DNA of 64,000 nt, from contig NC_013385.1 in NCBI RefSeq assembly GCF_000024605.1, forward strand, positions 801,501-865,500, written 5' to 3'. The position numbers and the translations under genes were made by a program. This DNA comes from Ammonifex degensii KC4. Its GTDB lineage: Bacteria; Bacillota; Desulfotomaculia; Desulfotomaculales; Ammonificaceae. The first letter of the stretch is position 1. Each line of letters starts with the position of its first letter. Under the pieces are notes generated by a model, which saw only the letters and a program-made list of their open reading frames with translations, ran no database searches and was not told the origin of the DNA. Positions 25,898-34,386 of this stretch are shown here, in pieces.

Positions 25898-25969
25898 GGT
25901 GGTGTAGCGTGGTACAATAGTACTGTGGTGCTCCGGTCGTTCTCTTGCCGTATGAGGGGGAGGCTGTCT

Positions 25970-26263
25970 GTGGCTTCCGTGCCCGAGCGCTTCCGCGTCA
26001 TCTTCTGGGACGTCCGGCCGGAGAGCCTGGACGTCAGGGAGCACAAGAGGTTCATCATAGAGCGGGTGCTGGAGTTTGGCGACGAAGACGCCTACCGGTG
26101 GATGTTCGCCACTTACGCGGACGAGGAGATCGTGGCGGTGGCCAGGGCGAGCCCGCGGATTTCCCCGCGGACTGCCGTCATGCTGGCCAACTTTTACGGC
26201 ATCCCGGAGGAGGAGTTCGAGTGTTTGAGGAGTGTGTCTCTCCGGAAGCCTCGCGGCTCCTGA
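25970..26263 (+). CDS. DUF6922-type protein, likely AbiEii antitoxin partner
   Basis: The 97-residue protein has the pattern VIFWDVRPESLDVREHKRFI followed by IERVLEFGDEDAYRWMF, which I know from small proteins encoded just before AbiEii-type nucleotidyltransferases. GTG at 25970 follows GGGGGAGG; the open frame upstream lacks support. TACAAT lies at 25913. The end overlaps the start of the toxin gene at 26221. The toxin is broken by an IS607-type element, so this protein is now an orphan. Antitoxin function is inferred from the pairing. Confidence 0.6.
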   Translation: MASVPERFRVIFWDVRPESLDVREHKRFIIERVLEFGDEDAYRWMFATYADEEIVAVARASPRISPRTAVMLANFYGIPEEEFECLRSVSLRKPRGS

Positions 26264-26280
26264 AGGCGCTGGGAGAGGCG
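26221..26280 (+). pseudogene. 5' fragment of the IS607-split AbiEii toxin gene
   Basis: GTG at 26221 behind GGAGGAGG opens the frame FEECVSPEASRLLKALGEA, the expected N-terminus of an AbiEii toxin, overlapping the DUF6922 gene. At 26280-26281 it meets the IS607-type element. Joined at the shared GG to 28549-28550, the frame continues GGTVLGSAGFYLAGG without a break. The remainder is at 28549-29212. Confidence 0.75.
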
Positions 26281-26333
26281 GGGGTTGCTAACAGCTAATC
26301 GGTTTGCTATACTATCCTTGGTGATTGTTGGAG

Positions 26334-26984
26334 ATGCCGAAGTACTACAAGCAACGCTTGTACCGCACCGCTGAAGCGGCAGTCCTGCTCGGCGTTCACA
26401 AAGACACCCTGCGTCGTTGGGAAAGGGAAGGAAAGATCAAGGCCGTCTGGCTCGGGCGGGAGCGCCGCTTCCCCGAAGAGGAAATCCGCCGCCTCTTAGG
26501 AGAAGCCAACCCGGACGTCGTGGTGCTTTACGCCCGGGTATCAGGCCACGACCAAAAGGCGGACCTCCAGCGGCAGGTAGAGGTACTGAAAGAAGCGTAC
26601 GGCCCCAAATTCTCTAACGTGGTGGTCCTGACCGACGTCGGTTCCGGCCTCTCGACTTCCCGCAGGGGCCTGAGGAAGGCCATGGGACTGGCCCGGGAGA
26701 GAAAGATACGCGCCATTGCCGTCACCTGTCCCGACAGGCTGACGCGCTTCGGCTTCGAGTACCTGGAAGAGTACTTCTCGAGCTTCGGCGTCGAAGTGCT
26801 CGTGCTCAACCGGGAAGAAGACAAAAGCCTCCGGCAGGAGCTGGTGGAAGACTTGCTCACCATAGTCACCTCTTTTGCGGGCAGGCTCTACGGGCACAGG
26901 TCACACAAGGTAAAAAAGCTCAAGAACGAGGTGAAGGAGGCGCTCTCCCGCCTTGATACTGACGACCGGCCTGAGACTCCCTGA
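26334..26984 (+). CDS. tnpA: IS607-type TnpA serine recombinase
   Basis: The 216-residue transposase has a MerR-like helix-turn-helix (TAEAAVLLGVHKDTLRRWER, residues 8-27) followed by a compact serine resolvase domain with LYARVSGHDQKADLQRQ, catalytic Ser at residue 70, and a CPDRLTRFGFEYLE segment. This order (DNA-binding domain first) is diagnostic of IS607. ATG at 26334 is used; a TTG at 26325 is an alternative. TATACT at about 26309 may be the -10 box. It overlaps tnpB by 32 bases. It looks intact. Confidence 0.92.
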   Translation: MPKYYKQRLYRTAEAAVLLGVHKDTLRRWEREGKIKAVWLGRERRFPEEEIRRLLGEANPDVVVLYARVSGHDQKADLQRQVEVLKEAYGPKFSNVVVLTDVGSGLSTSRRGLRKAMGLARERKIRAIAVTCPDRLTRFGFEYLEEYFSSFGVEVLVLNREEDKSLRQELVEDLLTIVTSFAGRLYGHRSHKVKKLKNEVKEALSRLDTDDRPETP

Positions 26985-28545
26985 CGAACTGGTCGAGCCC
27001 TTGAAGAACCTCACCGCCCTGGGACTCAAAGTCCAGGAGCAGGTGCTGGCGACGTACTGGTCGCCCGAAGGCCTGGAAGCCGTGGCCTCTTCCCCCGGCA
27101 AGGCGTGGAAGCTTTTAGACACACAGCTTTCCCGTCCGCAGGACGTCTACATCCCCAGCCGCGCGTGGCGCTGCATCTTGGAGTCGGCAGGGCGCGTCCT
27201 GCGCTCCATGGCCGAGAGAAAACGCATCTTCGAGCTCCTCCTGCCCTACTTCAACGGCAAGGCCAAAGACGCCGCGAAGGAGCTTTACGGCCTGCTCAAA
27301 AAAGACGGGAAAGGGGAGAAGTTCGGGTACCTCTTCAACGTGGCCGAGGCTGTGGCCAACTTCTACGCCGAGCACGAAAGGCTTCCTAAAAACTTCTTCG
27401 AGCTCCAGAAGAAGCCCGAGCCTAAAAAGTTCACCTTCACGACTTCCCCGGACGACGGCCCTGAGAAAGGGCAGGTGGTGAGGTACGAGTGTGACGGGAG
27501 AGTCCTGCGGGGCCGAGTGAAGCTCCCTACCTGCCCTGAGCCCAGGAAGGAAGAAGACTGGCGGTGGTTCTCCTTCGAGGCCGAACTGCCGGAGGAACTT
27601 CAAGAGAAGCTGGCCCGGGGAGGGAAGCTCTGTGCCCCTGACCTGAGGCTCAAGGTCAAGCCTTCGGGTAAGCTCGTCGCCCTCCTCGACGTCAAGGTGG
27701 AGGTGCCGGAAAAGACACCTTCGGGTGAAAAAGACCGGGCGCTGGGGGTCGACTGGGGCCTGAGGAAGCTCGTGACCGGCACCGTGGTCTCGAAGAAAGG
27801 ACAGCTCACCCCTCCCTTCTTCGTCTTCTGGCAGGCCTTAAAAGCCAAGCTCCTCCGCATCCGGGAGGGGATAAGCCGGCTGCAGAAGACACGCGACCGG
27901 TATGAAAGGAAGAGCCTGGAGTGGAAGGAGTACAACCGGATGATAGCCTCCGCCTGGCAGAAGTACCACCGGATACAGCACCAGCTCGCCCACCAGGTGT
28001 CAAGCCTCTTAGTGCTCTTAGCCAGGGCCTTCGGCTGCCGGTACGTCTTCGTCGAGTGGCTCCTCACCCTGCGCGGGGAGAAGGGGAGGTCGAAGGACCT
28101 CAACTGGTGGGTGACCACCACGGTGAGGGGGCTTCTCTTCAGGCTCTTAAGGTACAAGGCGCGGCTTTTGGGGATCAGGGTCGTACCGGTCCCTCCGGGC
28201 GGCACGAGCACCGTCTGCCCCAGGTGCCTGAAGAGGGGCAAGCATGTCAAGTCGCCAAGCGAGCCTGAGGAGAAGGACTCCGGTTCCTGGTTCGTCTGCC
28301 CTTCCTGTGGGTACAATGCCGACCGGGACTACGTGGGGAGCCTCAACGTCGGGAGGACGGGCTTTAAGCTTGAAAGGCCGCTGACCTATACGGTCTGTCA
28401 GGCCGCGGCGGAGCCGTTCCCGTCGCAGGGAGCCCCCAGGGCGATGACCTTTACCACGCTGGGATATATCAAAAGTGTCTTTGTGGCCAACTTTAATGCG
28501 CTGACCAAACTCCTGGAACCCGCAGTCTTACCTAGTATAACCTAG
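26953..28545 (+). CDS. tnpB: IS607-associated TnpB RNA-guided nuclease
   Basis: This long TnpB (530 residues) has all RuvC parts: D267 in GVDWGLRKLV, E368 in YVFVEWLLTL and D457 in NADRDYVGSLN, with a four-cysteine zinc finger between (CPRC and CPSC). TnpB uses an RNA from the element's right end to cut DNA at the empty site and keep the element. TTG at 26953 has AAGGAGG 11 bases upstream. The stop lies 4 bases from the element end, so the guide-RNA scaffold must overlap the coding sequence. It appears active. Confidence 0.9.
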   Translation: MILTTGLRLPDELVEPLKNLTALGLKVQEQVLATYWSPEGLEAVASSPGKAWKLLDTQLSRPQDVYIPSRAWRCILESAGRVLRSMAERKRIFELLLPYFNGKAKDAAKELYGLLKKDGKGEKFGYLFNVAEAVANFYAEHERLPKNFFELQKKPEPKKFTFTTSPDDGPEKGQVVRYECDGRVLRGRVKLPTCPEPRKEEDWRWFSFEAELPEELQEKLARGGKLCAPDLRLKVKPSGKLVALLDVKVEVPEKTPSGEKDRALGVDWGLRKLVTGTVVSKKGQLTPPFFVFWQALKAKLLRIREGISRLQKTRDRYERKSLEWKEYNRMIASAWQKYHRIQHQLAHQVSSLLVLLARAFGCRYVFVEWLLTLRGEKGRSKDLNWWVTTTVRGLLFRLLRYKARLLGIRVVPVPPGGTSTVCPRCLKRGKHVKSPSEPEEKDSGSWFVCPSCGYNADRDYVGSLNVGRTGFKLERPLTYTVCQAAAEPFPSQGAPRAMTFTTLGYIKSVFVANFNALTKLLEPAVLPSIT

Positions 28546-28548
28546 CGT

Positions 28549-29212
28549 GGGAGGAACGGTTCTCGGGTCGGCGGGTTTCTACCTCGCGGGCGGCACGGGC
28601 CTCGCGCTGCAGCTCGGGCACCGGCGGTCGGAAGACCTGGACTTCTTCAGCGAGCACGGCTTCGACCCGGGAGCCGTGATCCGCAGGATTGCCGGGGTAC
28701 TGCCCGCGCAGGTCCGGAGTGTTTCGGAAGGCACGGTTCACCTGGTCTGCGGCGGCACGAGAGTGAGCCTGCTGCACTATCCGTACAGAGTGGTCTTTCC
28801 TTTTCTCCGGTTCGAAGGTTGCCCGGTGGCCGACTACCGGGACATCGCGGCCATGAAGCTCATCGCCGTAGGGCAGCGCGGCCTTAAGAAGGACTTCGTG
28901 GACCTCTACTTTTGTCTTCGCCGTTCCCTGAGCTTGGAGGCTTTAAGGGAGATCGTCGACCGGAAGTGTACCGGCGTGCGCTACAGCTGGGTCCACCTGG
29001 TCAGGAGTCTCGGCTACTTTGCCGACGCCGAGGGGGACCCCATGCCCGAGCTGGCGGGCCCGCACGGGTTCAGGGAGATGACCTGGGAGGAGTGGGACGA
29101 CATCAAGCGCTTCTTCTTAAGGCTCCAGAGGGAGGCACTCCTGAGGATACGGTCCTCTCTGGACCGTCCCGGGCGGGCAGAGTTTCCCGGCAATCCCGGG
29201 AAGCGGCTCTGA
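28549..29212 (+). pseudogene. 3' part of AbiEii nucleotidyltransferase toxin split by IS607
   Basis: This carries the toxin core GFYLAGGTGLALQLGHRRSE and DLDFF with the normal two acidic residues, unlike the DLS copies at 3987 and 19264. It continues with the conserved KKDFVDLYFCL segment. An open frame starts at GTG 28547, formed by the insertion junction and lacking a ribosome site. The true N-terminus (20 codons) lies before the IS at 26221. Whether the shortened form is made from 28547 is unclear. Confidence 0.8.
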
Positions 29213-29329
29213 GCGTCTTTCCGGAAAGAGCGGGGAGAGTGCGGGGAAGGGCGGCCGCCCTTCCCCGGTTCGTTTTTTCTTCCCCGGTTCGTTTTTTTGA
29301 GGAACATCACGGTTCCTGGCGGTGGTAGC

Positions 29330-31351
29330 GTGGAGAGGCTGGTCGGCGCTTTTTCTTCCTTGCTGGGAGGGCTGAAGGTCCGGCTGGAGGGGAGCCGCGG
29401 CCTCCTTTTGCGCTGGCTCGTCCTTTTGCCGGTGGTCTTCTTTCTGGACGTGTGGCTGCTGGCGCCGGTGGCGGCGTGGCTGGTGGGGTACCGGGAGTCG
29501 GCCGCGGGTTTGACTCCCTCCGTCCCCGGTCCCGGGTGGTACTTCGCACACCCCTTTCAGGTGGCGTGGTCCTTTTGCCTTCACCTGCTGGGCTTGAGGG
29601 ACCTGACGGCTCCCGCCGTCTTCCGGGTCTGGCTCGTCCTGAGCCTCTGCCTGGCGGTGGGGGCGGCGCTGGTCTGGTACAGGCTGATGTACGGCGAGGC
29701 CCTGGTGGGGGAGGCGGTGGGGAGATCCACGCCCGGCGGCACGGCGCGGTGGAGCTCTCCCTTCGCCCTGCGGGAGTACTTCGGCTTTTCCTGGTCCACA
29801 CCGGGGTACGTCCTGGGCGGCGTGCCCGTCGGGATAGGTGTGAGGCCCGTGGTGCTGAAGGAGGACGCTCCCGGGAACCGGAACGTGGCGGTGTTCGGGC
29901 CGCCTGGCCGGATGAAGTCGGTGGGGCCGATAAGGTGCAACTTGTTTCAGGCGGCGGTCTCGGGGACGAGCGTGGTGGTGACGGACCCGAAGGGGGAGCT
30001 GGTGAGGGACTTCCGGAGGTTCTTCGAGAAGAACGGGTATGTGGTGAAGGTCTTCAACCTTGTGTCGATGCTCAACTCCGACCGGTGGAACCCGCTCTCT
30101 GAAGTGAAGAGCGGTCTTGACGCGCAGCTCTTCACCTCGGTGGTGATAGCGAACACGCAGGTGCCCGGCAGGAAGGGGGGCGACCCCTTCTGGGACCGCG
30201 CGGAGATGAATCTTCTCAAGGCGCTGGTCCTGTACGTCGTGAGCGAGGTGCCGCGGGCGCAGAGGAACCTGGGGACGCTCTACCGCGTCCTGGCTTCCGG
30301 GGACTCCAAGGCGCTGGACCGGACTTTTCAGGCCCTGCCTCCGGACCATCCCGCGAAGCTGCCGTACAACCTGTTCCTGGAGACCTCGGGGACGGTGCGC
30401 TCGGGGGTGATAATCGGGCTGGGGACGCGGCTTGAGGTCTTCCAGGACCGGCTGGTGTGCGCCCTGACCTCGGCCTCGGACATAGACCTGGAGCTTCCGG
30501 GGAAGGAGAGGTGCGCGTACTTCTGCGTCCTCCCGGACACGGACTCCGCGTTCAACTTCCTGGCTTCCCTCTTTTACAGCTTCCTGTTCATCAAGCTGAC
30601 GCGGCTGGCCGACAGGCAGCCCGGGGGCAGGCTTCCCGTCCCGGTGCACTTCCTGCTGGACGAGTTCTGCAACATACCGCAGATCCCGGAGTTCGAGAAG
30701 AAGATATCGACCATGCGGGGGCGCGGGATCGGGGTGACGGTGGTGTTTCAGAACATACCGCAGCTCATGAACCTTTACGGGCAGGGGCTGTGGGAGATCA
30801 TCCTGGGGGACTGCGACTACTGGCTCGTGCTGGGCGGGGTGGAGAGGTCGACGGCCGCGTACGTCTCCGACATCCTGGGGCACACGTCGGTGAAGAAGGT
30901 GACCGAGCAGAGGCCGAAGGGTATAATGAAGTGGCTCGACCCCTGGGAGGGGAGGGAGACGGAGGGCGTGGAGAGGGCGCCTCTGATGAACCTTTCGGAG
31001 GTGACGAGGCTCGGGCTCGACGAGTGCCTGGTGCGGGTGGCGGACGGGCGGGTGGTGAAGCTCAGGAAGCTGCCGTACTGGCGGCACCCGCTTTACAGGG
31101 AGCTCGAGCCCGCGCACGTGCTGGAGTACCGGCCCGCGTGGGCGGAGTCGTGGCGCGAGGAGCCCGGGGAGGGTGCCGGAGGGTCTGCCGTCCGCCGGGA
31201 CGGAGAAGCAGGAGAGGGAGGAGAGGGGAGGTCTCCGGTCCCGCGGGACGGTGATCCCGGCGGGGGAGGTGGAGCTCCGGCGTCGCCCGGCGGGCCCGGG
31301 TCTCCGTCCGGCCGGACGGGGGAAGCGGGAGGAGAAGGCTTCTGGGCGTAG
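29330..31351 (+). CDS. VirD4/TraG-type type IV coupling protein
   Basis: The protein of about 673 residues has two or three N-terminal membrane segments (residues 20-125) and a motor domain. The Walker A reads GPPGRMKS (190-197), with Met where Gly normally precedes Lys. The Walker B region LLDEFCNIPQIPEFEKKIS and VTVVFQNIPQLMNLYG are characteristic of VirD4. It would deliver the ICE DNA to the transfer channel. The C-terminal 60 residues are Gly/Arg/Pro-rich. GTG at 29330 (after GGTGG) is preferred to TTG at 29297, which follows a T-run. The last 612 bases are duplicated at 34387-34998. Confidence 0.85.
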   Translation: MERLVGAFSSLLGGLKVRLEGSRGLLLRWLVLLPVVFFLDVWLLAPVAAWLVGYRESAAGLTPSVPGPGWYFAHPFQVAWSFCLHLLGLRDLTAPAVFRVWLVLSLCLAVGAALVWYRLMYGEALVGEAVGRSTPGGTARWSSPFALREYFGFSWSTPGYVLGGVPVGIGVRPVVLKEDAPGNRNVAVFGPPGRMKSVGPIRCNLFQAAVSGTSVVVTDPKGELVRDFRRFFEKNGYVVKVFNLVSMLNSDRWNPLSEVKSGLDAQLFTSVVIANTQVPGRKGGDPFWDRAEMNLLKALVLYVVSEVPRAQRNLGTLYRVLASGDSKALDRTFQALPPDHPAKLPYNLFLETSGTVRSGVIIGLGTRLEVFQDRLVCALTSASDIDLELPGKERCAYFCVLPDTDSAFNFLASLFYSFLFIKLTRLADRQPGGRLPVPVHFLLDEFCNIPQIPEFEKKISTMRGRGIGVTVVFQNIPQLMNLYGQGLWEIILGDCDYWLVLGGVERSTAAYVSDILGHTSVKKVTEQRPKGIMKWLDPWEGRETEGVERAPLMNLSEVTRLGLDECLVRVADGRVVKLRKLPYWRHPLYRELEPAHVLEYRPAWAESWREEPGEGAGGSAVRRDGEAGEGGEGRSPVPRDGDPGGGGGAPASPGGPGSPSGRTGEAGGEGFWA

Positions 31352-31380
31352 GGAGGTTCCGGAGCCTCCCTTGTTTTTTT
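31351..31380 (+). terminator. rho-independent terminator after the coupling protein
   Basis: GGGAGG (31351-31356) pairs with CCTCCC (31365-31370), followed by TTGTTTTTTT. It overlaps the last base of the coupling-protein stop codon. Confidence 0.85.
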
Positions 31381-31556
31381 TGCCGGGAGGGGAGGAAGGG
31401 ACGGAGTCGGGTTCTCGTCCGGCCGGACGCCGAGCGGAGGAACGCTTCCGGGTGCAGGCGGACTCCGGCGGAACCTCCCTCCGGTCTTTTGAAGCGAAGT
31501 TTTTTTGTCCACAAGGTGTTCCTGGTTGTAGTGGCGTAGTAGAAGTAAAAGCGGGA

Positions 31557-31664
31557 AGGAGGTATCTCCCGTCGAGGAGAGTAATGACCGTGTGGCACGG
31601 CCTGTAATCCTGCGGCTGTACCCGGTAGCCGGGACGCCATGAACCGAGGCACAATCAGAAGGAG
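31557..31664 (+). ncRNA. relic of a TnpB element 3' end / omegaRNA-like segment
   Basis: About 100 bases align with 63277-63383, the 3' end of the TnpB gene near the window end (shared GAGGTATCTCCCGTC, GACCGTGTGGCACGGCC and CATGAACC blocks). Here the reading frame is broken by stops while two hairpins stay paired: TCTCC/GGAGA and CCGTG/CACGG. It is therefore probably the remains of a TnpB guide-RNA scaffold. The flanking 31381-31556 and 31665-31685 hold nothing I recognise. Confidence 0.5.
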
Positions 31665-31685
31665 TGGGGGTAGGGAAAGAAGAGG

Positions 31686-34187
31686 ATGAGAGAAGAAATC
31701 CGGATGCTTTTAAGAGAGGGACGTGAACAGCAGGAAGTAGTTGGCCCCCTTGTGGAACTTTTGCTTCAGAAAGGATATACTTTGGAGCAGATTCGCTTTG
31801 GACGACATGAATGGTTAGTTCCTGCTACTCCATCTGAGGCCAGCAAGCGCGAAAAAGGTAGAAGCTTTAGGGGGTATCCGGTGGATATTGTTGTTTTTTC
31901 GGATAAGGAATCGGCGGGCGACCCTGGAAATGTCCGGATTATAATTGAAACCAAGGCTCCTGATGAGGAAACAGGGATAAGCCAACTTGAAACTTACATG
32001 AGTCTGGAACCTGCTGCAAAACTTGGGATTTGGGTTAATTCTCCCGACCCGACTGCGCCGGCGGTGTTCTTATATCGAGGGGAAGAAAGGCGTCCGAGAA
32101 GGCGGCTTGTGCGAGACATCCCTCCACCTGGTGTGCCTATTTCGCGGGTTCGCGAACCTCTACGATACAGGGATTTGGTGTCACCTACATGTGATGTGCT
32201 GAGAAAGGTGTTCGAGGACATTTTGAACCGCGTAGCGTCTTCCGACCCGAATGTGACCCGGCCTGAAGACCGGCTCAACGAGGTATGTAATTTGGTCTTG
32301 CTCAAGCTCGAGAGCGACCGGCAGGCGGCGGCCGGAGGGCCGGACGCTTATGTTAAGTGGCAGGTCAGAGAAGATCCCGCAGACACTGCCCGGCATATCC
32401 GGGCGTGGTTTAGTGACTTCACCCGTCTTTACCCTGACTTGTTTTCAGACGAAAGAGAAAAAACACTCCGTTTTGCCGATGAGACTATTCACATGGTGGT
32501 CGAAAAGACGGAACGGTACCTGCTTTTGGAAGTGGGAAGTGAAGCTGTAGCTCAAGCTTTTCAAGTACTACGGGCCGAGGCCTTGCGTCTTGCAGACGGT
32601 CAGTTCTTTACACCCCGACAGGTCATCGAGGCCGGGACTGCCCTGGTGGGAATACGATGGGAAGACCTGGTAATAGACCCCGCATGCGGAACAGGCGGGT
32701 TTCTGATAGAAGCGTTCCTTCAAGTTTTAAGGCACTTTTCGGGTGACCAGCGTGAAGCCGCTCGGTGGGCGCAACAGCACGTTTACGGAGTGGACCGGGA
32801 CGCCGTCGGGGTGAAGCTTGCCAAGGCCGTCATGCAGATAGTAGGAGACGGTTCAGCCCACATTTTCCGGGGAGACTCTATACGCCGTCACCAGTGGGAT
32901 GAACACTACCCCTCCCTAAAAGCTAATCTCCAAGAAGGTCGTTTTGATGTGGTGCTTACTAACCCGCCTTTCGGGCGACCCCTCCGCGTCGCCCGCGGGG
33001 ATCTTCGCCGCGCGGGGTACACGATCCACCGGAGGCCGGACGGCAGCGAAGCGGAGAGCGTGGAGATCGGTCTGGTCTTTCTGGACCTCGCTCACTGGCT
33101 CCTGAAACCCGGGGGACGGGTGGGGATCGTGTTACCGGAGACCTACTTCTTCAGTACGAGCTATCACTGGCTTTTCGACTGGTTGAGGGAGCGGTTCCGT
33201 CCGCTGGCGGTCGTCAACGTTCCTATGGAGGCCTTTCAGCAGTACGCGCGCGCCAAGACAAACTTCTATGTCTTTAAAAAGCTGGAGGCAGGCGAAGACC
33301 CCGAAGGAGGCGAAGTCGTCTTTCTTAATCCCAGGACTTGCGGCATAGACCCGGCGGGGAAAGTCACGGAAAGCAACGAACTCAAAGACCATGTCGACGC
33401 TTTCTTGAGGGGGGAACTGCCCGACGGTGGTAGCAGAGTGAGTCTGAAAGAAGTGTACGCGCGCCGCGTCCTGGTCCCGACTTACTACGACACGCGGTAT
33501 GTCCGGCCCCTCCTGGAGTTCCTCGAGAGGGAGGGGCTCCACGCGGTCTCTCTGGGAGAACTGGTGGAAGAGGGGGTTCTCTCCTACCGTTACGGGCACG
33601 GGAGCCCCGACCGCTTGAGTCGTCGGGGGGAGATTCCTTACATCAAAGTCAGCGACCTCAGGGCCGGGCGTGTCAACGTCAATCCTACCAACCTGGTGCC
33701 GGTTGAAGTGGCGAAGCGCTTGTGGCGGGGCGAAGAGAGCGGCTTAAGAGCCTGGGACCTCCTGACTCCTGCCCGGGCGAGCAGCAACATAGGGGAGTTT
33801 TCGGTGCTCCTCCCAGGCGAAGAGTGCCGAGTACTCACCCGGGAGATACTAGTCCTCCGGGTGGAAAAAGAAAAGCACGGGATAGACCCTTTCTACCTGT
33901 TTTGGGCACTGTCTCTCAAGGTCGTCCGGGAAAGTTGGCGTCGGGTCGTGCTCATGCAGACGAACCGCGAGGACATAGGGGAGCGCTGGCGTGAAGTTTT
34001 GATCCCGAGACCTAAGAGCCCGGAGTGGGCCCGGCAGGTTTCCGAACCCCTGCGCAAGTACCTCGGAGCGCTCCAGGAAGCCAGGTCGGCTCTGGTGGAG
34101 TTAAGGGAGCAGGGATACGAGTTTGTCGCGCACCTCTTCGCTTCTCCAGATTGTCCTTCGGGTAGACGCACCAGGGCGGCGGGCTAG
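31686..34187 (+). CDS. type IIG-like restriction-modification enzyme (R-M-S fusion)
   Basis: The 833-residue polypeptide has an N-terminal PD-(D/E)xK-like nuclease (D67 in YPVDIVVF, E88 and K90 in IIIETKAP), an N6-adenine methylase core with DPACGTGGF (motif I, about 333) and NPPFG (motif IV, N426), and a type I S-like recognition part (PYIKVSDLRAG near 655). It would cut and methylate by one recognition site. The first 1.3 kb is AT-richer than the rest; from about 32,970 the base use becomes like the host. It lies between a TnpB relic and a partial copy of the coupling gene. Confidence 0.78.
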   Translation: MREEIRMLLREGREQQEVVGPLVELLLQKGYTLEQIRFGRHEWLVPATPSEASKREKGRSFRGYPVDIVVFSDKESAGDPGNVRIIIETKAPDEETGISQLETYMSLEPAAKLGIWVNSPDPTAPAVFLYRGEERRPRRRLVRDIPPPGVPISRVREPLRYRDLVSPTCDVLRKVFEDILNRVASSDPNVTRPEDRLNEVCNLVLLKLESDRQAAAGGPDAYVKWQVREDPADTARHIRAWFSDFTRLYPDLFSDEREKTLRFADETIHMVVEKTERYLLLEVGSEAVAQAFQVLRAEALRLADGQFFTPRQVIEAGTALVGIRWEDLVIDPACGTGGFLIEAFLQVLRHFSGDQREAARWAQQHVYGVDRDAVGVKLAKAVMQIVGDGSAHIFRGDSIRRHQWDEHYPSLKANLQEGRFDVVLTNPPFGRPLRVARGDLRRAGYTIHRRPDGSEAESVEIGLVFLDLAHWLLKPGGRVGIVLPETYFFSTSYHWLFDWLRERFRPLAVVNVPMEAFQQYARAKTNFYVFKKLEAGEDPEGGEVVFLNPRTCGIDPAGKVTESNELKDHVDAFLRGELPDGGSRVSLKEVYARRVLVPTYYDTRYVRPLLEFLEREGLHAVSLGELVEEGVLSYRYGHGSPDRLSRRGEIPYIKVSDLRAGRVNVNPTNLVPVEVAKRLWRGEESGLRAWDLLTPARASSNIGEFSVLLPGEECRVLTREILVLRVEKEKHGIDPFYLFWALSLKVVRESWRRVVLMQTNREDIGERWREVLIPRPKSPEWARQVSEPLRKYLGALQEARSALVELREQGYEFVAHLFASPDCPSGRRTRAAG

Positions 34188-34386
34188 CAGACTCGGCCGG
34201 GTCGGGGCAGACTTTCTGTCCGGCAGGACAGGGGCTTCCGCAGAAAGAGCCGTAGGCCCAGCTTTTCCTGGTTCTCCCGGCTCCGGCCCTTCTCCAGTCC
34301 GGACTTCCAGGGTCCTCTGGATTCAGCGTGGGGGAGGCGTGCTCGGTAGCTGGTCTTGCGGAGAGGGAACTGAGGTCTACAAGGCC

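Larger units (their letters stand above)
26281..28549 (+). mobile_element. IS607-type insertion sequence (tnpA + tnpB)
   Basis: The element carries a MerR/serine-recombinase TnpA and a TnpB. Its ends share a related motif: GCTAATCGGTTTGCTATACTA at the left, and GCTAGGTTATACTA on the reverse strand at the right. IS607 elements insert without target duplication at GG cores, and removing 26281-28549 restores an in-frame AbiEii gene with one GG at the joint. The exact boundary is uncertain by one or two bases because of the G-run at the left. Confidence 0.85.

Noticed and set aside
24737-26044. Minus-strand 435-codon open frame rich in Pro, Gln and His
   Set aside because: It is opposite the replication-relaxation gene and lacks domains and a ribosome site.
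29117-31654. Minus-strand 845-codon open frame
   Set aside because: It is the antisense of the coupling-protein gene and is rich in Pro, Arg and His as expected for a GC-driven shadow.
34123-34386. N-terminal extension of the second coupling-protein copy
   Set aside because: No homology to the coupling protein, no motif and no ribosome site; the open frame arises from the junction.
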